A stretch of 64,000 nt of DNA from Bacillota bacterium (GCA_019423125.1 JAHZBZ010000004.1:73858-137857), one strand, 5' to 3'. Positions 50,701 to 58,601 are shown, counted from the stretch's first letter. The notes: generated by a model not told the origin, from the letters alone. Translations and numbers: made by a program.

Positions 50701-51627
50701 TCATTCTTTATACGCCTGCAAAAGAGCTTGCGCCCTTGCCTTGACCTCCTGCGCGACGGGATCGGGCGAGAGCACGCGCACGCCGTCGCCGAATCCGAGG
50801 ATCTTGGCGTAGAGCGCCTCGCCGAGAGGCAGGGTCGCTTCCGCGAGGAACCCGTCGCCGCGCGGGCTGATGTTTGCGATGCCCAGCCATTCTTCCGCGT
50901 CTGCGAGCGCTTTTTTCTTCACCTCGAGCGAAACGCGGACGAGCTCGGTGTCCGAAAACTCGAATTTGAGGGGCAGGTTTTCGCGGTCGAAGGGGCGTTT
51001 CTCAAATTTTTCGCCCGTCGCGCGCGCGCTTCGGATGCGCCCGATCTTGAACAGGCGGAACGCCGAGCGCTTGCGGCACCACGCATACACATACCAGATG
51101 TTCTGTTTGTAGATGAGCAGGTGCGGCTCTATGGTGCGCCTGCTCTCTTCGCCCGAGCGCGCGATATAGGTCATGTCGAGACAGTCGCATTTTTCCACCG
51201 CCTCTTCGAGAACTTTGAGCTTTTCGGAAAAGTCGTAAGCGTCCCCCCAGCTTCCGCTGTCGACGAGGATGTTGCCCGAAAGGGTCAGGTTTTTGCTGTC
51301 CGATTTCTGCTGACTGCGCAGTTTTTCCAAGGCGCTCGCGATCGCCTTGTCGCCGAGCTGTTCGCCGAGCGCGCTCAGCGCGTTGATCGCCGCCGCGTGT
51401 TCTTCCTGCGTGAAAAAATTCTGCGGCAGGCGATAGGTATCCGGCAGGCATATTCCGCCGTTCCTTCCCCGTATAATATCTATCGGAACGCCGCTCACCG
51501 TCAGTTCGTCCACATAGCGGTAGACGGACCGCTCGGAAACGCCCTCTTCCGCGGCGAGCTGTGCCGCGCTCGTCTTTCTCGCGCGCAGCAGTTTGAACAG
51601 GATCCTCAACATCACCTGAAACTTCAT
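50701..51627 (-). CDS. WYL-domain transcriptional regulator
   Basis: The 308-residue protein has an N-terminal winged helix (HTH_11-like: ILFKLLRARKTSAAQLAAEE, SVYRYVDELTVSGVPI, RGRNGGICLP), a WYL ligand-binding domain (RRTIEPHLLIYKQNIWYVYAWCRKR) and a WCX C-terminal domain. WYL regulators respond to nucleotides or other ligands. The start at 51627 (MKFQVMLRILFKLL) has AGGAAA upstream; a longer frame to 51690 crosses the promoter. The promoter carries a palindrome, so autoregulation is likely. The divergent gene 108 bases away is a candidate target. Confidence 0.9.
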   Translation of the reverse strand: MKFQVMLRILFKLLRARKTSAAQLAAEEGVSERSVYRYVDELTVSGVPIDIIRGRNGGICLPDTYRLPQNFFTQEEHAAAINALSALGEQLGDKAIASALEKLRSQQKSDSKNLTLSGNILVDSGSWGDAYDFSEKLKVLEEAVEKCDCLDMTYIARSGEESRRTIEPHLLIYKQNIWYVYAWCRKRSAFRLFKIGRIRSARATGEKFEKRPFDRENLPLKFEFSDTELVRVSLEVKKKALADAEEWLGIANISPRGDGFLAEATLPLGEALYAKILGFGDGVRVLSPDPVAQEVKARAQALLQAYKE

Positions 51628-51661
51628 TTTTTTCCTCAAAACAGAAATTTTTTCTGAAATA

Positions 51662-51690
51662 ATTTTAATATATATGACAATATCTGTCAA
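51662..51690 (-). promoter_or_regulatory. Promoter of the WYL regulator with overlapping operator palindrome
   Basis: On the minus strand TTGACA (51690-51685), 17-base spacer and TAAAAT (51667-51662). A perfect inverted repeat TGACA-ATATC-TGTCA at 51675-51689 covers the -35 and the start of the spacer. A protein bound there would block RNA polymerase. Confidence 0.7.
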
Positions 51691-51734
51691 GTTTTTTGTG
51701 CTAAGATAAGAGGCGTAAAGGGGAGGTAAACGAC

Positions 51735-52103
51735 ATGTTCTTCAAAAACCCGTTCAAAAAAGAAAAGACAACGCTGTGGACGTTGCCCGCGCCGACGGGA
51801 AAGGTGCGCCGTCTGGAAGGGGCGGTGCTTGCGGGGCAGAGCTTGCAGTCGGTGCAGGCGCATTTTTCCGCGCAGGCGGAAGAGCGCCCCGTCTCCGCAA
51901 GGCAGGATGTTCCCGCCGCGGCGGCTCTCCGCGCCTTCCCGCAGGCGGAAGAGCGCCCCGTCTCCGCAAAGCAGGATGTTCCCGCCGCGGCGCTTTCCCT
52001 CGCTTTTTCGAAGGCGGACGCGCTCGATATCGGCATTGCGGCGCTCGCGCGGCTGAGCGGGCTCAACAAGGCGGAACGCGCTTTCTTTGCGCGCGAAAAA
52101 TAA
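51735..52103 (+). CDS. Small protein with internal 23-residue duplication, unknown function
   Basis: The 122-residue product starts MFFKNPFKKEKTTLW after a GGGGAGG ribosome-binding site. Residues about 47-69 and 70-92 are near-identical copies of an Ala/Glu/Pro/Val unit (QAEERPVSARQDVPAAA). The C-terminal 30 residues are helical. No signal peptide, membrane segment or known domain. A TAAGAT-like -10 lies at 51702-51707, next to the WYL operator. It is divergent from the regulator and could be its target. Coding status rests on the ribosome-binding site and in-frame repeat. Confidence 0.55.
   Translation: MFFKNPFKKEKTTLWTLPAPTGKVRRLEGAVLAGQSLQSVQAHFSAQAEERPVSARQDVPAAAALRAFPQAEERPVSAKQDVPAAALSLAFSKADALDIGIAALARLSGLNKAERAFFAREK
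51873..52010 (+). repeat. Two 69-base direct repeats
   Basis: Near-identical copies begin CAGGCGGAAGAGCGCC at 51873 and 51942, with few mismatches. They keep the reading frame of the small gene. Confidence 0.9.
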
Positions 52104-52128
52104 ATTTGCGCAAACCCTTGCGCATGGG

Positions 52129-52156
52129 TTGACAGCGCCGCGCGATGTGTTATACA
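52129..52156 (+). promoter_or_regulatory. Promoter of the cyclase gene
   Basis: TTGACA at 52129-52134, 16-base spacer, TATACA at 52151-52156. It places the transcript start downstream of an in-frame ATG at 52145 and so favours the TTG start at 52184. Confidence 0.8.
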
Positions 52157-52183
52157 CTTATAAGAAAAAAGGAGAAAAGGGGC

Positions 52184-52735
52184 TTGATCTACGACATCTC
52201 GCGGGAACTCTTTTCCAGTCCCGTCTACCCAGGCGACACTTCGCCGTCGCTCCGCGCGGCGGACTCGATCTCTTCGGGCGGGGAATGCAATCTCTCTGAC
52301 ATCACCATGTGCGTGCACAACGGCACGCATCTGGACGCGCCTCTGCATTTCTGTGCGGACGGCGCGGATGCTGCGTCGATGTCTCTTGACGCGTGCATGG
52401 GGGCGTGTGCCGTGGTCTCGGCGGAGCGCCCGCTCGCGCAAGTGCTTGAAAAGGTGCGCGCCCCGCGCATCCTGTTCAAGGGCACGCTCTCTCTCGGCGA
52501 GTCGGACGCGCGCCTTCTTGCGGAGCGGTTCTGTCTCGTCGGGACGGAGGCGCTCTCCGTCGGGGACGCGCGCGTGCACCGCGCCCTGCTCGGCGCAGGC
52601 GTCGCGGTGCTCGAGGGGGCGGATCTCTTTGCCGTGCCCGAAGGGGAATATCGGCTGATCGCGCTCCCGCTCCGCTGGTCGGGCGCGGACGGAACGCCCG
52701 TGCGCGCCGTTCTCACCGAGGAGGAAGAAAAATGA
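52184..52735 (+). CDS. Cyclase family (KynB-like) metal-dependent hydrolase
   Basis: The 183-residue protein has the family metal site NGTHLDAPLHFCADG (His, Asp, His) after IYDISRELFSSPVYPGDTSP, and a second conserved part in VGTEALSVGD. It is close in type to kynurenine formamidase KynB and related putative cyclases; the substrate is not known. A TTG start at 52184 is chosen because of GGAGAAAAGGGG six bases upstream and the promoter position. The Glu and His of the usual C-terminal HxxLL motif (LLGAGVAVLEGADL) are partly changed. It overlaps the next gene by four bases. Confidence 0.82.
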   Translation: MIYDISRELFSSPVYPGDTSPSLRAADSISSGGECNLSDITMCVHNGTHLDAPLHFCADGADAASMSLDACMGACAVVSAERPLAQVLEKVRAPRILFKGTLSLGESDARLLAERFCLVGTEALSVGDARVHRALLGAGVAVLEGADLFAVPEGEYRLIALPLRWSGADGTPVRAVLTEEEEK

Positions 52736-53007
52736 AGTGGTATCTCGTCTGTCTCGCGGCATTTGCCGCGCTCTCGCTCGTCGCGTTCGCGCTGTACGGG
52801 GCGGACAAGCACAGGGCGCGCCGCGGCGCGTGGCGCATCCCCGAAAAAGTCCTGCTCGGCTTCTCCTTCTTCGGCGGCGCGGCGGGAAGTCTGCTCGGGA
52901 TGCTTGCCTTCCGTCACAAGACCCGCCATTGGTATTTCTGGGCGGTCGCAATACTCGGGCTCGCATGGCAGGCCGCGGCGGTCCTTCTTCTTTGGCTGTA
53001 TCTTTAA
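52732..53007 (+). CDS. DUF1294 family membrane protein
   Basis: A 91-residue protein with two or three transmembrane segments and the conserved core YGADKHRARRGAWRIPEK followed by GGAAGSLLGMLAFRHKT. These are hallmarks of DUF1294, a small membrane family of unknown function. Its ATG overlaps the cyclase stop (52732-52735), which indicates coupled translation. Confidence 0.93.
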   Translation: MKWYLVCLAAFAALSLVAFALYGADKHRARRGAWRIPEKVLLGFSFFGGAAGSLLGMLAFRHKTRHWYFWAVAILGLAWQAAAVLLLWLYL

Positions 53008-53011
53008 AAAA

Positions 53012-53031
53012 GCGCGGGCAGGCGCCCGCGC
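53012..53031 (+). terminator. Hairpin after DUF1294
   Basis: Eight-base arms GCGCGGGC and GCCCGCGC with a 4-base loop, between convergent genes. On the minus strand it is followed by TTTTTTAAAG and can end the next gene's transcript. Confidence 0.72.
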
Positions 53032-53033
53032 GG

Positions 53034-53900
53034 TCATTGCGATCTTTCTTTTAAGAGCGTCAGCCTTGCGGCGGCGCGGAGGGGGAGAGGGAGCCTGTAC
53101 CCGTTTTTTCGGAGCGCATCCACAAACCGCATGGGCGCGCGGTCGGCGATCGCGACGCGCAGCGCCATGTTCGCGCGGCGCAGGTTCTCGTCCAGCACGC
53201 GCAGTTCCGTCTCCTCGCGTTTGAGCGCGAGGTCTGCAAAGACGGCGATCGTGCGGTCGCAGACATAATCGAATGCAAAGCGGTAGCGGTCTGCGTCCAG
53301 CGGCGGCTTGCATTCGTTGAAGAACTGCCAGAGCCGCGCGATCTGTTCGGCGCTCTGCGGCGCGCCGTCCGCGCGTTTTTTGCCCGCAAACAGCCCGACA
53401 TCGAGAAAGGCGGTCTTCTGGGAAAGCAGAAGGGGTGCGAAGAGCGCGGCGCTGTCGCGGTGCATGCCCTCGCACATGCTTTTGGCGCGCGTATACAGCG
53501 CGATGTCCGCGGCGCAGGCAAACGCGCGCGGCGCGAACGCCTTTTCGCCCGAAAAGAGTGCGCTTTCCGTCAGGCCTTCGCCCGCAACGACGAGCTCTTC
53601 TTCGCGTGCGGAAAGTTCGCTCAAAAACTTCGCCGTCTTTTCATCGTCGAGCGGGCGGGAAAAGGCGGGCAGCACGAACCGTCCCGTCGGCGCGTGTCCG
53701 GGCGTGCAGAAGCACAGCGCGGGGAAATCCCCGACGGGCAGATCGAGTCCTTCCGTTTCGGGAATGACCTCGGAACGTGCAGGAAGGGCGCGCAGCAGTG
53801 CGCGCAGCGGTTCGCCGTCCCCGCTCCGCACGAATGCGGAGAGCGGCGTCTGCCGCGGCGGCGGGGGCGGAGCGGTTTTGCTCTTTTTTCGGAAAAACAT
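53034..53900 (-). CDS. Hypothetical protein, unknown family
   Basis: A 288-residue protein beginning MFFRKKSKTAPPPPP. The basic, Pro-rich N-terminus is followed by a soluble alpha/beta part with VGDFPALCFCTPGHAP, GRFVLPAFSRPLDDE and a helical second half (ARLWQFFNECKPPLDADRY to LLKERSQ). The opening resembles the SseB-like small domain arrangement, but not closely enough to name. The start at 53900 has GGAGCGCC upstream; the longer frame to 54086 overlaps the divergent HAD gene and is rejected. No membrane segment. Confidence 0.7.
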   Translation of the reverse strand: MFFRKKSKTAPPPPPRQTPLSAFVRSGDGEPLRALLRALPARSEVIPETEGLDLPVGDFPALCFCTPGHAPTGRFVLPAFSRPLDDEKTAKFLSELSAREEELVVAGEGLTESALFSGEKAFAPRAFACAADIALYTRAKSMCEGMHRDSAALFAPLLLSQKTAFLDVGLFAGKKRADGAPQSAEQIARLWQFFNECKPPLDADRYRFAFDYVCDRTIAVFADLALKREETELRVLDENLRRANMALRVAIADRAPMRFVDALRKNGYRLPLPLRAAARLTLLKERSQ

Positions 53901-53976
53901 CAAAAGGCGCTCCTTTGTTTTACGCTTCCATTTTACCACACACGGCGCGGAAATACAAGCGCTTTCGGAGGAACAA

Positions 53977-54672
53977 ATGACACACAGGGACATCCGTGCC
54001 GCCATTTTCGATCTGGACGGCACGCTCATCGACAGCATGGAGATCTGGCGGGAGGTGGACGAGGATTTCTTTGCCCGCCGCGGCATGGCGGTGCCGCCCG
54101 ACTATCAGGAGCAGATCGCGCACCTCGGTTTCCGCGAGTGCGCGGCATTCACCATCGAGCGCTATCTCCCGCGCGAAAACGCGGAGCAGGTCATCGGCGA
54201 ATGGCGGGAACTTTCCACCCGCAAATACGGCGCGGCGGACGCGGCAAAATATTTTAAACCCGGCGCGGCGCAGCTCTTGCGCGAGCTGAAGCGCGGCGGG
54301 CTTTCGCTCTGCGTCGCGACGGCGTCCTCCCCCGAACTCTTTTTGCCCGTTTTGCGTGCGGGCGGAGTCGAAGACCTCTTCGACGCGTTCACGACGGTGG
54401 AGGAGGCGGGGCGCAACAAGTCTTTTCCCGACATCTTTCTTCTGAGCGCGAAAAAACTGGGCGCCGCGCCGCGCTCCTGCGTCGTCTTCGAGGACAATCT
54501 CACCGCCCTGCGCGCGGCGAAGTCCGCGGGGATGGCGACGGTAGGGGTGTACGACGAGGCGTCTCGCGCGCGTCACGAGGAGATGCGGCGGGAGGCGGAT
54601 CTGTTCATCACTTCTTTTGCGCAGCTTCGTCCCGCCGAGATTTTTTCGCGCGGTTTTTCCGATCTGCGGTAA
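53977..54672 (+). CDS. HAD superfamily phosphatase (beta-phosphoglucomutase-like)
   Basis: The 231-residue protein carries the HAD motifs in order: AIFDLDGTLIDSMEIW (I, two Asp), VATASSPE (II), the Lys in AGRNKSFPDIF (III) and VFEDNLTALRAAKSAGM (IV). The cap is the alpha-helical subclass I form, as in beta-phosphoglucomutase and sugar-phosphate phosphatases. ATG 53977 follows CGGAGGAAC. Substrate unknown. Confidence 0.93.
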   Translation: MTHRDIRAAIFDLDGTLIDSMEIWREVDEDFFARRGMAVPPDYQEQIAHLGFRECAAFTIERYLPRENAEQVIGEWRELSTRKYGAADAAKYFKPGAAQLLRELKRGGLSLCVATASSPELFLPVLRAGGVEDLFDAFTTVEEAGRNKSFPDIFLLSAKKLGAAPRSCVVFEDNLTALRAAKSAGMATVGVYDEASRARHEEMRREADLFITSFAQLRPAEIFSRGFSDLR

Positions 54673-54677
54673 AATAA

Positions 54678-54706
54678 TTGCACAAAACGGCATTTTTTGT
54701 TATAAT
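54678..54706 (+). promoter_or_regulatory. Promoter of asnA
   Basis: TTGCAC at 54678-54683, 17-base spacer, TATAAT at 54701-54706. A small hairpin GCGCGCCTC/GATGCGCGC follows in the leader (about 54720-54745). Confidence 0.88.
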
Positions 54707-54759
54707 AATTCGGAAATACAGCGCGCGCCTCTGCGGATGCGCGCGGACGAGGTCAAGTT

Positions 54760-55743
54760 ATGTACAAATCCAGGCTGAATCTGATCGAGACGGAAAAAGC
54801 ACTCAAGGAGATCAAGACGGTATTCGAAGCGGAGCTCTCCGCGGCGCTCAATCTCACCCGCATCAGCGCGCCGCTGTTTGTCGCGCGCGACAGCGGTCTC
54901 AACGACAACCTGAACGGCGTGGAGCGACCCGTTTCCTTTGACGTGAAGGCGACGGGCGAGGTCGCGGAAGTCGTGCACTCGCTCGCGAAGTGGAAGCGCT
55001 ACGCGCTCGCAAAGTACCGCTTCGGCGCCTATTTCGGGCTTTACACCGACATGAACGCCATCCGCCGCGACGAGGATCTCGACAATCTGCATTCTATCTA
55101 TGTCGATCAGTGGGATTGGGAAGCGGTCATCCTCCGCAAGGACAGGACGCGCGAATATCTCGAGGAGTCCGTCCGCAAGATCTACGGCGCTTTGCAGCGC
55201 ACGGCGGAGCGCATCTGCCGCGATTATCCCGTTCTGGACAACTACCTCGGCGAGGAGATCAGCTTCGTCACAACGCAGGAACTCGAAGACCGCTATCCTT
55301 CGCTCACGCCCAAAGAGCGCGAGACGGCGTATGTGCGCGAGCACGGCTCTGCATTCATCATGCAGATCGGCGGAAAACTGCGTTCGGGAAAGAAACACGA
55401 CGGGCGCGCGCCCGACTATGACGACTGGGCGCTCAACGGCGACATCGTGCTGTATTATCCCGTTCTCGACTGCGCGTTAGAGGTGTCCTCGATGGGCATC
55501 CGCGTGGACGAAGAGAGCCTGGTGCGCCAGCTCGAGGCGGAGGGTTGCACCGACCGCCTGCATTATCCTTTCCACAAGGCATTGCTCGCGGGCGAGCTTC
55601 CGCTCACGATGGGAGGGGGCATCGGACAGTCCCGTCTGTGCATGTTCCTGCTCAACAAGATGCACATCGGCGAGGTGCAGGTCTCGCTGTGGGACGAAAA
55701 GACGGAAAAATATTGCAGGGAAAACAACATCACGCTCATGTGA
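54760..55743 (+). CDS. asnA: Aspartate--ammonia ligase (asparagine synthetase A)
   Basis: Makes asparagine from aspartate, ammonia and ATP. The 327-residue protein has the class II synthetase-like core: LTRISAPLFVARDSGLNDNL, HSLAKWKRYAL, HSIYVDQWDWEAVI, VLYYPVLDCALEVSSMGIRV and TMGGGIGQSRLCMFLL with the motif 3 Arg. Length and motifs are those of AsnA throughout. Transcribed alone between its own promoter and terminator. Confidence 0.96.
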   Translation: MYKSRLNLIETEKALKEIKTVFEAELSAALNLTRISAPLFVARDSGLNDNLNGVERPVSFDVKATGEVAEVVHSLAKWKRYALAKYRFGAYFGLYTDMNAIRRDEDLDNLHSIYVDQWDWEAVILRKDRTREYLEESVRKIYGALQRTAERICRDYPVLDNYLGEEISFVTTQELEDRYPSLTPKERETAYVREHGSAFIMQIGGKLRSGKKHDGRAPDYDDWALNGDIVLYYPVLDCALEVSSMGIRVDEESLVRQLEAEGCTDRLHYPFHKALLAGELPLTMGGGIGQSRLCMFLLNKMHIGEVQVSLWDEKTEKYCRENNITLM

Positions 55744-55753
55744 CAGACGAACG

Positions 55754-55781
55754 CCCCTCCGCGCATGCGGAGGGGTATTTT
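55754..55781 (+). terminator. Terminator of asnA
   Basis: CCCCTCCGC and GCGGAGGGG with loop GCAT (55754-55775), then TATTTTG. Confidence 0.87.
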
Positions 55782-55822
55782 GTCTGTTTATGTCTCCGAT
55801 CGGGCAGGTTATGACGATTCGG

Positions 55823-55851
55823 TTGATTTTTTCGCGGTTTTCCTGTATAAT
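55823..55851 (+). promoter_or_regulatory. Promoter of the DUF5677-like gene
   Basis: TTGATT at 55823-55828, 17-base spacer, TATAAT at 55846-55851. Confidence 0.85.
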
Positions 55852-55902
55852 TAAGAGGATCCTGCGGCTGTTTGCAGCCGCATACCCAAAGGGGGAGATG
55901 CC

Positions 55903-57021
55903 ATGCCGAATCTCATAGACCAGATGGAAGGCCGCCTGTTCGAAGCGCAGATGCTTCGCCTTTGCAGGCTCACGGGAAAGACGCAGAACAAAGATTTTAT
56001 CCGCGAGATGTACTATCTCGTCAAACAGCAGTACCTCGAAGAGCTCAAAAAGCGCAAGATCCGCCTGATGGCTCTGGGCGGCGTGCGCCTCGACGAGATC
56101 GTCAGCTACATCTTCTATTATCATCTGTTCCACACCTCGCACCTCCCCGCGGAGACGATCGCAAGGGTGGAGGCTGACCCAAAATACAGGGAGATGCTGG
56201 TGCACGATCTCGCGGTCACGATCGTCATCAACGAGCATCTGAATGTCGAAAAACGCTCCAACACATCCACCTATTCCCCCGAGATCGCCGCGTATAACAT
56301 GGCGTGCAGTTATTCTCTTTTCGTGCTCTCCTCGTTCAAGGGAAACGACCGCCGCATGAGCGGCATCAACAACCTCTTTAAAAAGGCGATGGTCACCATC
56401 AAAGGCGTGATCAACCTTCTCGCCGAGGGCAACAGCTGCGACGCGGTCATCCTGTGGAGACATCTGCATGAGCTCGAGTGCGTGCTCATCGTGCTCAATA
56501 CAAAGGGGGAGGATCTGTTTTTCAATTACGTCAAGCACATGGAGTACTTCAACATGGAGAACAATCCCGATGCGGAGGCGCTCCAGATGCGCCTTGCGGA
56601 GGAGTGCAAGACGTACGGCGTCAAAGAGCGCAACGCGTTCATCAACTATGGCTGGCTGGTGCATGTCGAGGGCTTCCGCGAGGGTTTCGGAAAGGAGTAC
56701 CGCCTCAATTTCAAGGAAGGGCTTCAAAAGATCGCGGGGCAGAGCGAGCGGCACGCGGCGTATGCGAGTGCGAGCAAGATACTGCATCCTTCCGCCTGGG
56801 TGGTCACCGTGCGCGACGACAAGTTCTATAAATTCACGCTGTTCGAGCTCTTCCGTTCGCTCGCGAACATCGTCATGCTCATCAAGGAATATGCGGCGCG
56901 GTACCGCGACTTTTCGGACAAAAAGGCGGAATGCGACAACTATCTGCGCACCGTCGACGGCTACATGAAGATGATCGCCCGCAACAACAAGGTGATCTCC
57001 GTGAAATATCCCAACAGATAG
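55903..57021 (+). CDS. DUF5677-like helical protein
   Basis: The 372-residue protein is mostly helical and soluble. The central part has the pattern LFVLSSFKGNDRRMSG, then AVILWRHLHELECVLIVL (the His/Glu helix of DUF5677) and a later HPSAWVVT. These are consistent with the DUF5677 family, whose function is unknown, though a nucleotide or nuclease-like role has been guessed. ATG 55903 stands after GGGGGAG. It is transcribed alone. Confidence 0.65.
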   Translation: MPNLIDQMEGRLFEAQMLRLCRLTGKTQNKDFIREMYYLVKQQYLEELKKRKIRLMALGGVRLDEIVSYIFYYHLFHTSHLPAETIARVEADPKYREMLVHDLAVTIVINEHLNVEKRSNTSTYSPEIAAYNMACSYSLFVLSSFKGNDRRMSGINNLFKKAMVTIKGVINLLAEGNSCDAVILWRHLHELECVLIVLNTKGEDLFFNYVKHMEYFNMENNPDAEALQMRLAEECKTYGVKERNAFINYGWLVHVEGFREGFGKEYRLNFKEGLQKIAGQSERHAAYASASKILHPSAWVVTVRDDKFYKFTLFELFRSLANIVMLIKEYAARYRDFSDKKAECDNYLRTVDGYMKMIARNNKVISVKYPNR

Positions 57022-57032
57022 ACGGCCTTTTT

Positions 57033-57076
57033 CGGCCCCCGCCCGCGGGAATAAAACATCCCGCGGGCGGGGGCCG
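57033..57076 (+). terminator. Terminator after the DUF5677-like gene
   Basis: Perfect 18-base GC-rich arms (57033-57050, 57059-57076) with an 8-base loop, followed by CAATTTTC. Confidence 0.85.
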
Positions 57077-57084
57077 CAATTTTC

Positions 57085-57117
57085 GTCCGCGCAAACGCCT
57101 TTTGCGCGGACTTTTTT
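57085..57117 (+). terminator. Second terminator
   Basis: GTCCGCGCAAA and TTTGCGCGGAC (57085-57095, 57101-57111) with a 5-base loop and six T. Confidence 0.92.
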
Positions 57118-57295
57118 CATTCTTTTGTTTTTTAAATAAGCGCCCCGAAGAGGAGCGTTTTTTACGGATGTTGCCTTCCGTTCGGGGAGAGGAGGACGCC
57201 GTCCGAGGCGGCACTTGGGCAGAAAAAATGCCCCGAAGCGGAGCGTTTTGCCTGGGAAAGGCGTAGCGGCTCCGTTCAAGACAGATTTTACACGG
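57118..57295. other. Non-coding stretch with a duplicated short motif
   Basis: No credible gene. The motif CCCCGAAG(A/C)GGAGCGTTTT occurs at 57143 and 57231; the first copy can fold as a small hairpin before six T. Minus-strand frames here lack ribosome-binding sites. Confidence 0.5.
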
Positions 57296-57318
57296 AAAAA
57301 AAGCGCCTGCAGGGCGCT
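57296..57318 (-). terminator. Terminator of the TSCPD gene
   Basis: On the minus strand AGCGCC, 5-base loop, GGCGCT, then six or seven T. Confidence 0.85.
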
Positions 57319-57356
57319 CTTCCCGTTTCATTTCGGAAAAACGTAAAAGAAGGGGA

Positions 57357-57626
57357 TCAGTGTGTTTCGGGGTGTTCCGTCTCCCTTTCTTTGTAGGCTC
57401 TGATGGCCTTTGCGAGCTGGTCGGGGCAGGATGTGTTGTTCCTGCACTTGATGCCGCTCAGGGCGGAGGCGATCTCGTCGATGCTCTTTCCCTCCACGAG
57501 TTTGGCGATGCCCTGCAGGTTTCCGCCGCAGCCGCCGATGAATTTCACGCCGTGGATCCTGTTTTCGCCGTCTACGTCAAAGAGGATCTGGCGAGAGCAG
57601 GTGCCTTTCGTATTGTAAGTGAACAT
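57357..57626 (-). CDS. TSCPD-domain protein (TIGR03905 type)
   Basis: An 89-residue protein matching the small TSCPD family found in clostridia: GTCSRQILFDVDG, VKFIGGCGGNLQGIAKLVEG, and the name motif TSCPDQLAKAI. Four conserved Cys suggest metal or Fe-S binding; a related domain closes some B12-dependent ribonucleotide reductases. Function of the free-standing form is unknown. It ends 39 bases before its terminator and lies 14 bases downstream of the DUF4364 gene, probably in one transcript. Confidence 0.92.
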   Translation of the reverse strand: MFTYNTKGTCSRQILFDVDGENRIHGVKFIGGCGGNLQGIAKLVEGKSIDEIASALSGIKCRNNTSCPDQLAKAIRAYKERETEHPETH

Positions 57627-57640
57627 AAATACCTCTGTGC

Positions 57641-58165
57641 TCAGTCTACGAGGTTTTCGTAGATGACGGCATATACGTCAGCCGCCTTGAGCTCCCATTT
57701 TTTGTAGATGTTTTGCGCAGTCTTGCGGTCGGGCACGACGAATTTCAGTTCGAGCATCGGCTGTGCGGGCGCGAGGATGCGCAGAAAGACGGTGTAAGTG
57801 CCGTCCTTGTTTTGATAGTAATCCGATTTGCACTCCTGGCGGTTGCGATAGCGCGCGCTGTTGTTCTTGACGAAAACCGAGATCTCTTCGCGGGTGCTCT
57901 TCGGAATGTTGATGTAAAAATTGGCGAGGCAGCTTCTTCCGTCGGGCGTGATGGTGTAGAGCGTGTCGTCGTTGGTCTCTACCGTACAGATGAACCCGTC
58001 TTCGAGCAACTGGTTGATGATCATCATGCAGTCCATGTAATTGATCCAGTCGTTGCTGGTCGAACACATGTCCACGATCGTGCGCTCGGACAAAGCGCTC
58101 TCCATCTTGTCAAAGACAAAGAGCAGTATTAATTTGTTAACGAACGTTTCGCCCTGGATCTGCAT
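57641..58165 (-). CDS. DUF4364 family protein
   Basis: A 174-residue protein with an N-terminal winged-helix-like region (NKLILLFVFDKMESALSERT, WINYMDCMMIINQLLEDGFI, LYTITPDGRSCLANF) and a beta-rich C-terminus (TYTVFLRILAPAQPMLELKF). This is the DUF4364 pattern, common in clostridia and perhaps regulatory. The start at 58165 (MQIQGETFVNKLI) is chosen because homologous sequence begins there and GCGAGAGA lies upstream; extension to 58249 overlaps the terminator of the neighbouring gene. Confidence 0.87.
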   Translation of the reverse strand: MQIQGETFVNKLILLFVFDKMESALSERTIVDMCSTSNDWINYMDCMMIINQLLEDGFICTVETNDDTLYTITPDGRSCLANFYINIPKSTREEISVFVKNNSARYRNRQECKSDYYQNKDGTYTVFLRILAPAQPMLELKFVVPDRKTAQNIYKKWELKAADVYAVIYENLVD

Positions 58166-58212
58166 GGTATCTCTCGCCTGTAAAAGATCAGAAAATTCTG
58201 TGCGGACAAAAA

Positions 58213-58240
58213 ATCCGCTTTTTGTGTGGAAAAAGCGGAT
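58213..58240 (-). terminator. Terminator of the HPr-like gene
   Basis: ATCCGCTTTTT and AAAAAGCGGAT (58213-58223, 58230-58240) with a 6-base loop; the minus strand continues with six T. Confidence 0.9.
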
Positions 58241-58272
58241 CGGTCTCATCCGGATGGGTCACAGAGAAAAGG

Positions 58273-58497
58273 TCAGTTGAACTGTTTGAGTGCGCTGATC
58301 AGATCGTCGCAGTTGTCCGAATGGATCTCGACGGTGAGCGGCTTGGAGAGGTCGAGGCTGAAAATGCCGAGGATGGATTTTGCGTCGACGACGTATTTGT
58401 CGCTCTTGAGATCGATCTCATAAGGATAATCCTGCACGATCCTGACGAACTCTTTGACGTTCTGTGCCATCTGCAGGGAAATTTTTACCGATTTCAT
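58273..58497 (-). CDS. HPr-like protein without the phosphorylatable histidine
   Basis: The 74-residue protein follows the HPr fold through KSVKISLQMAQNVKEFVRIV, YVVDAKSILGIFSLDLSKPL (the Ser46 region, AKSI) and a final helix DDLISALKQF. The loop that carries the active His15 (GLHARPA) reads LQMAQNVKEF instead, so it cannot accept phosphate from enzyme I at His. The regulatory Ser46 is kept, which recalls the Crh proteins of Bacillus. GGAGG stands seven bases before ATG 58497. A role in carbon catabolite control is inferred. Confidence 0.82.
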   Translation of the reverse strand: MKSVKISLQMAQNVKEFVRIVQDYPYEIDLKSDKYVVDAKSILGIFSLDLSKPLTVEIHSDNCDDLISALKQFN

Positions 58498-58572
58498 ACA
58501 CAAACCTCCGAGTTGGATTTTCTATATTATACATAAATTTTCTCCGAAAAGCAAGATATTTTGAAAAATAAG

Positions 58573-58601
58573 TTAATAAATTCAAAATTTTGTGCTATAA
58601 T
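58573..58601 (+). promoter_or_regulatory. Promoter of the 58.65 kb gene and Nudix gene
   Basis: Extended -10 TGCTATAAT ending at 58601 with a poor -35 (TTAATA at 58573-58578) at 17 bases. Confidence 0.7.
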
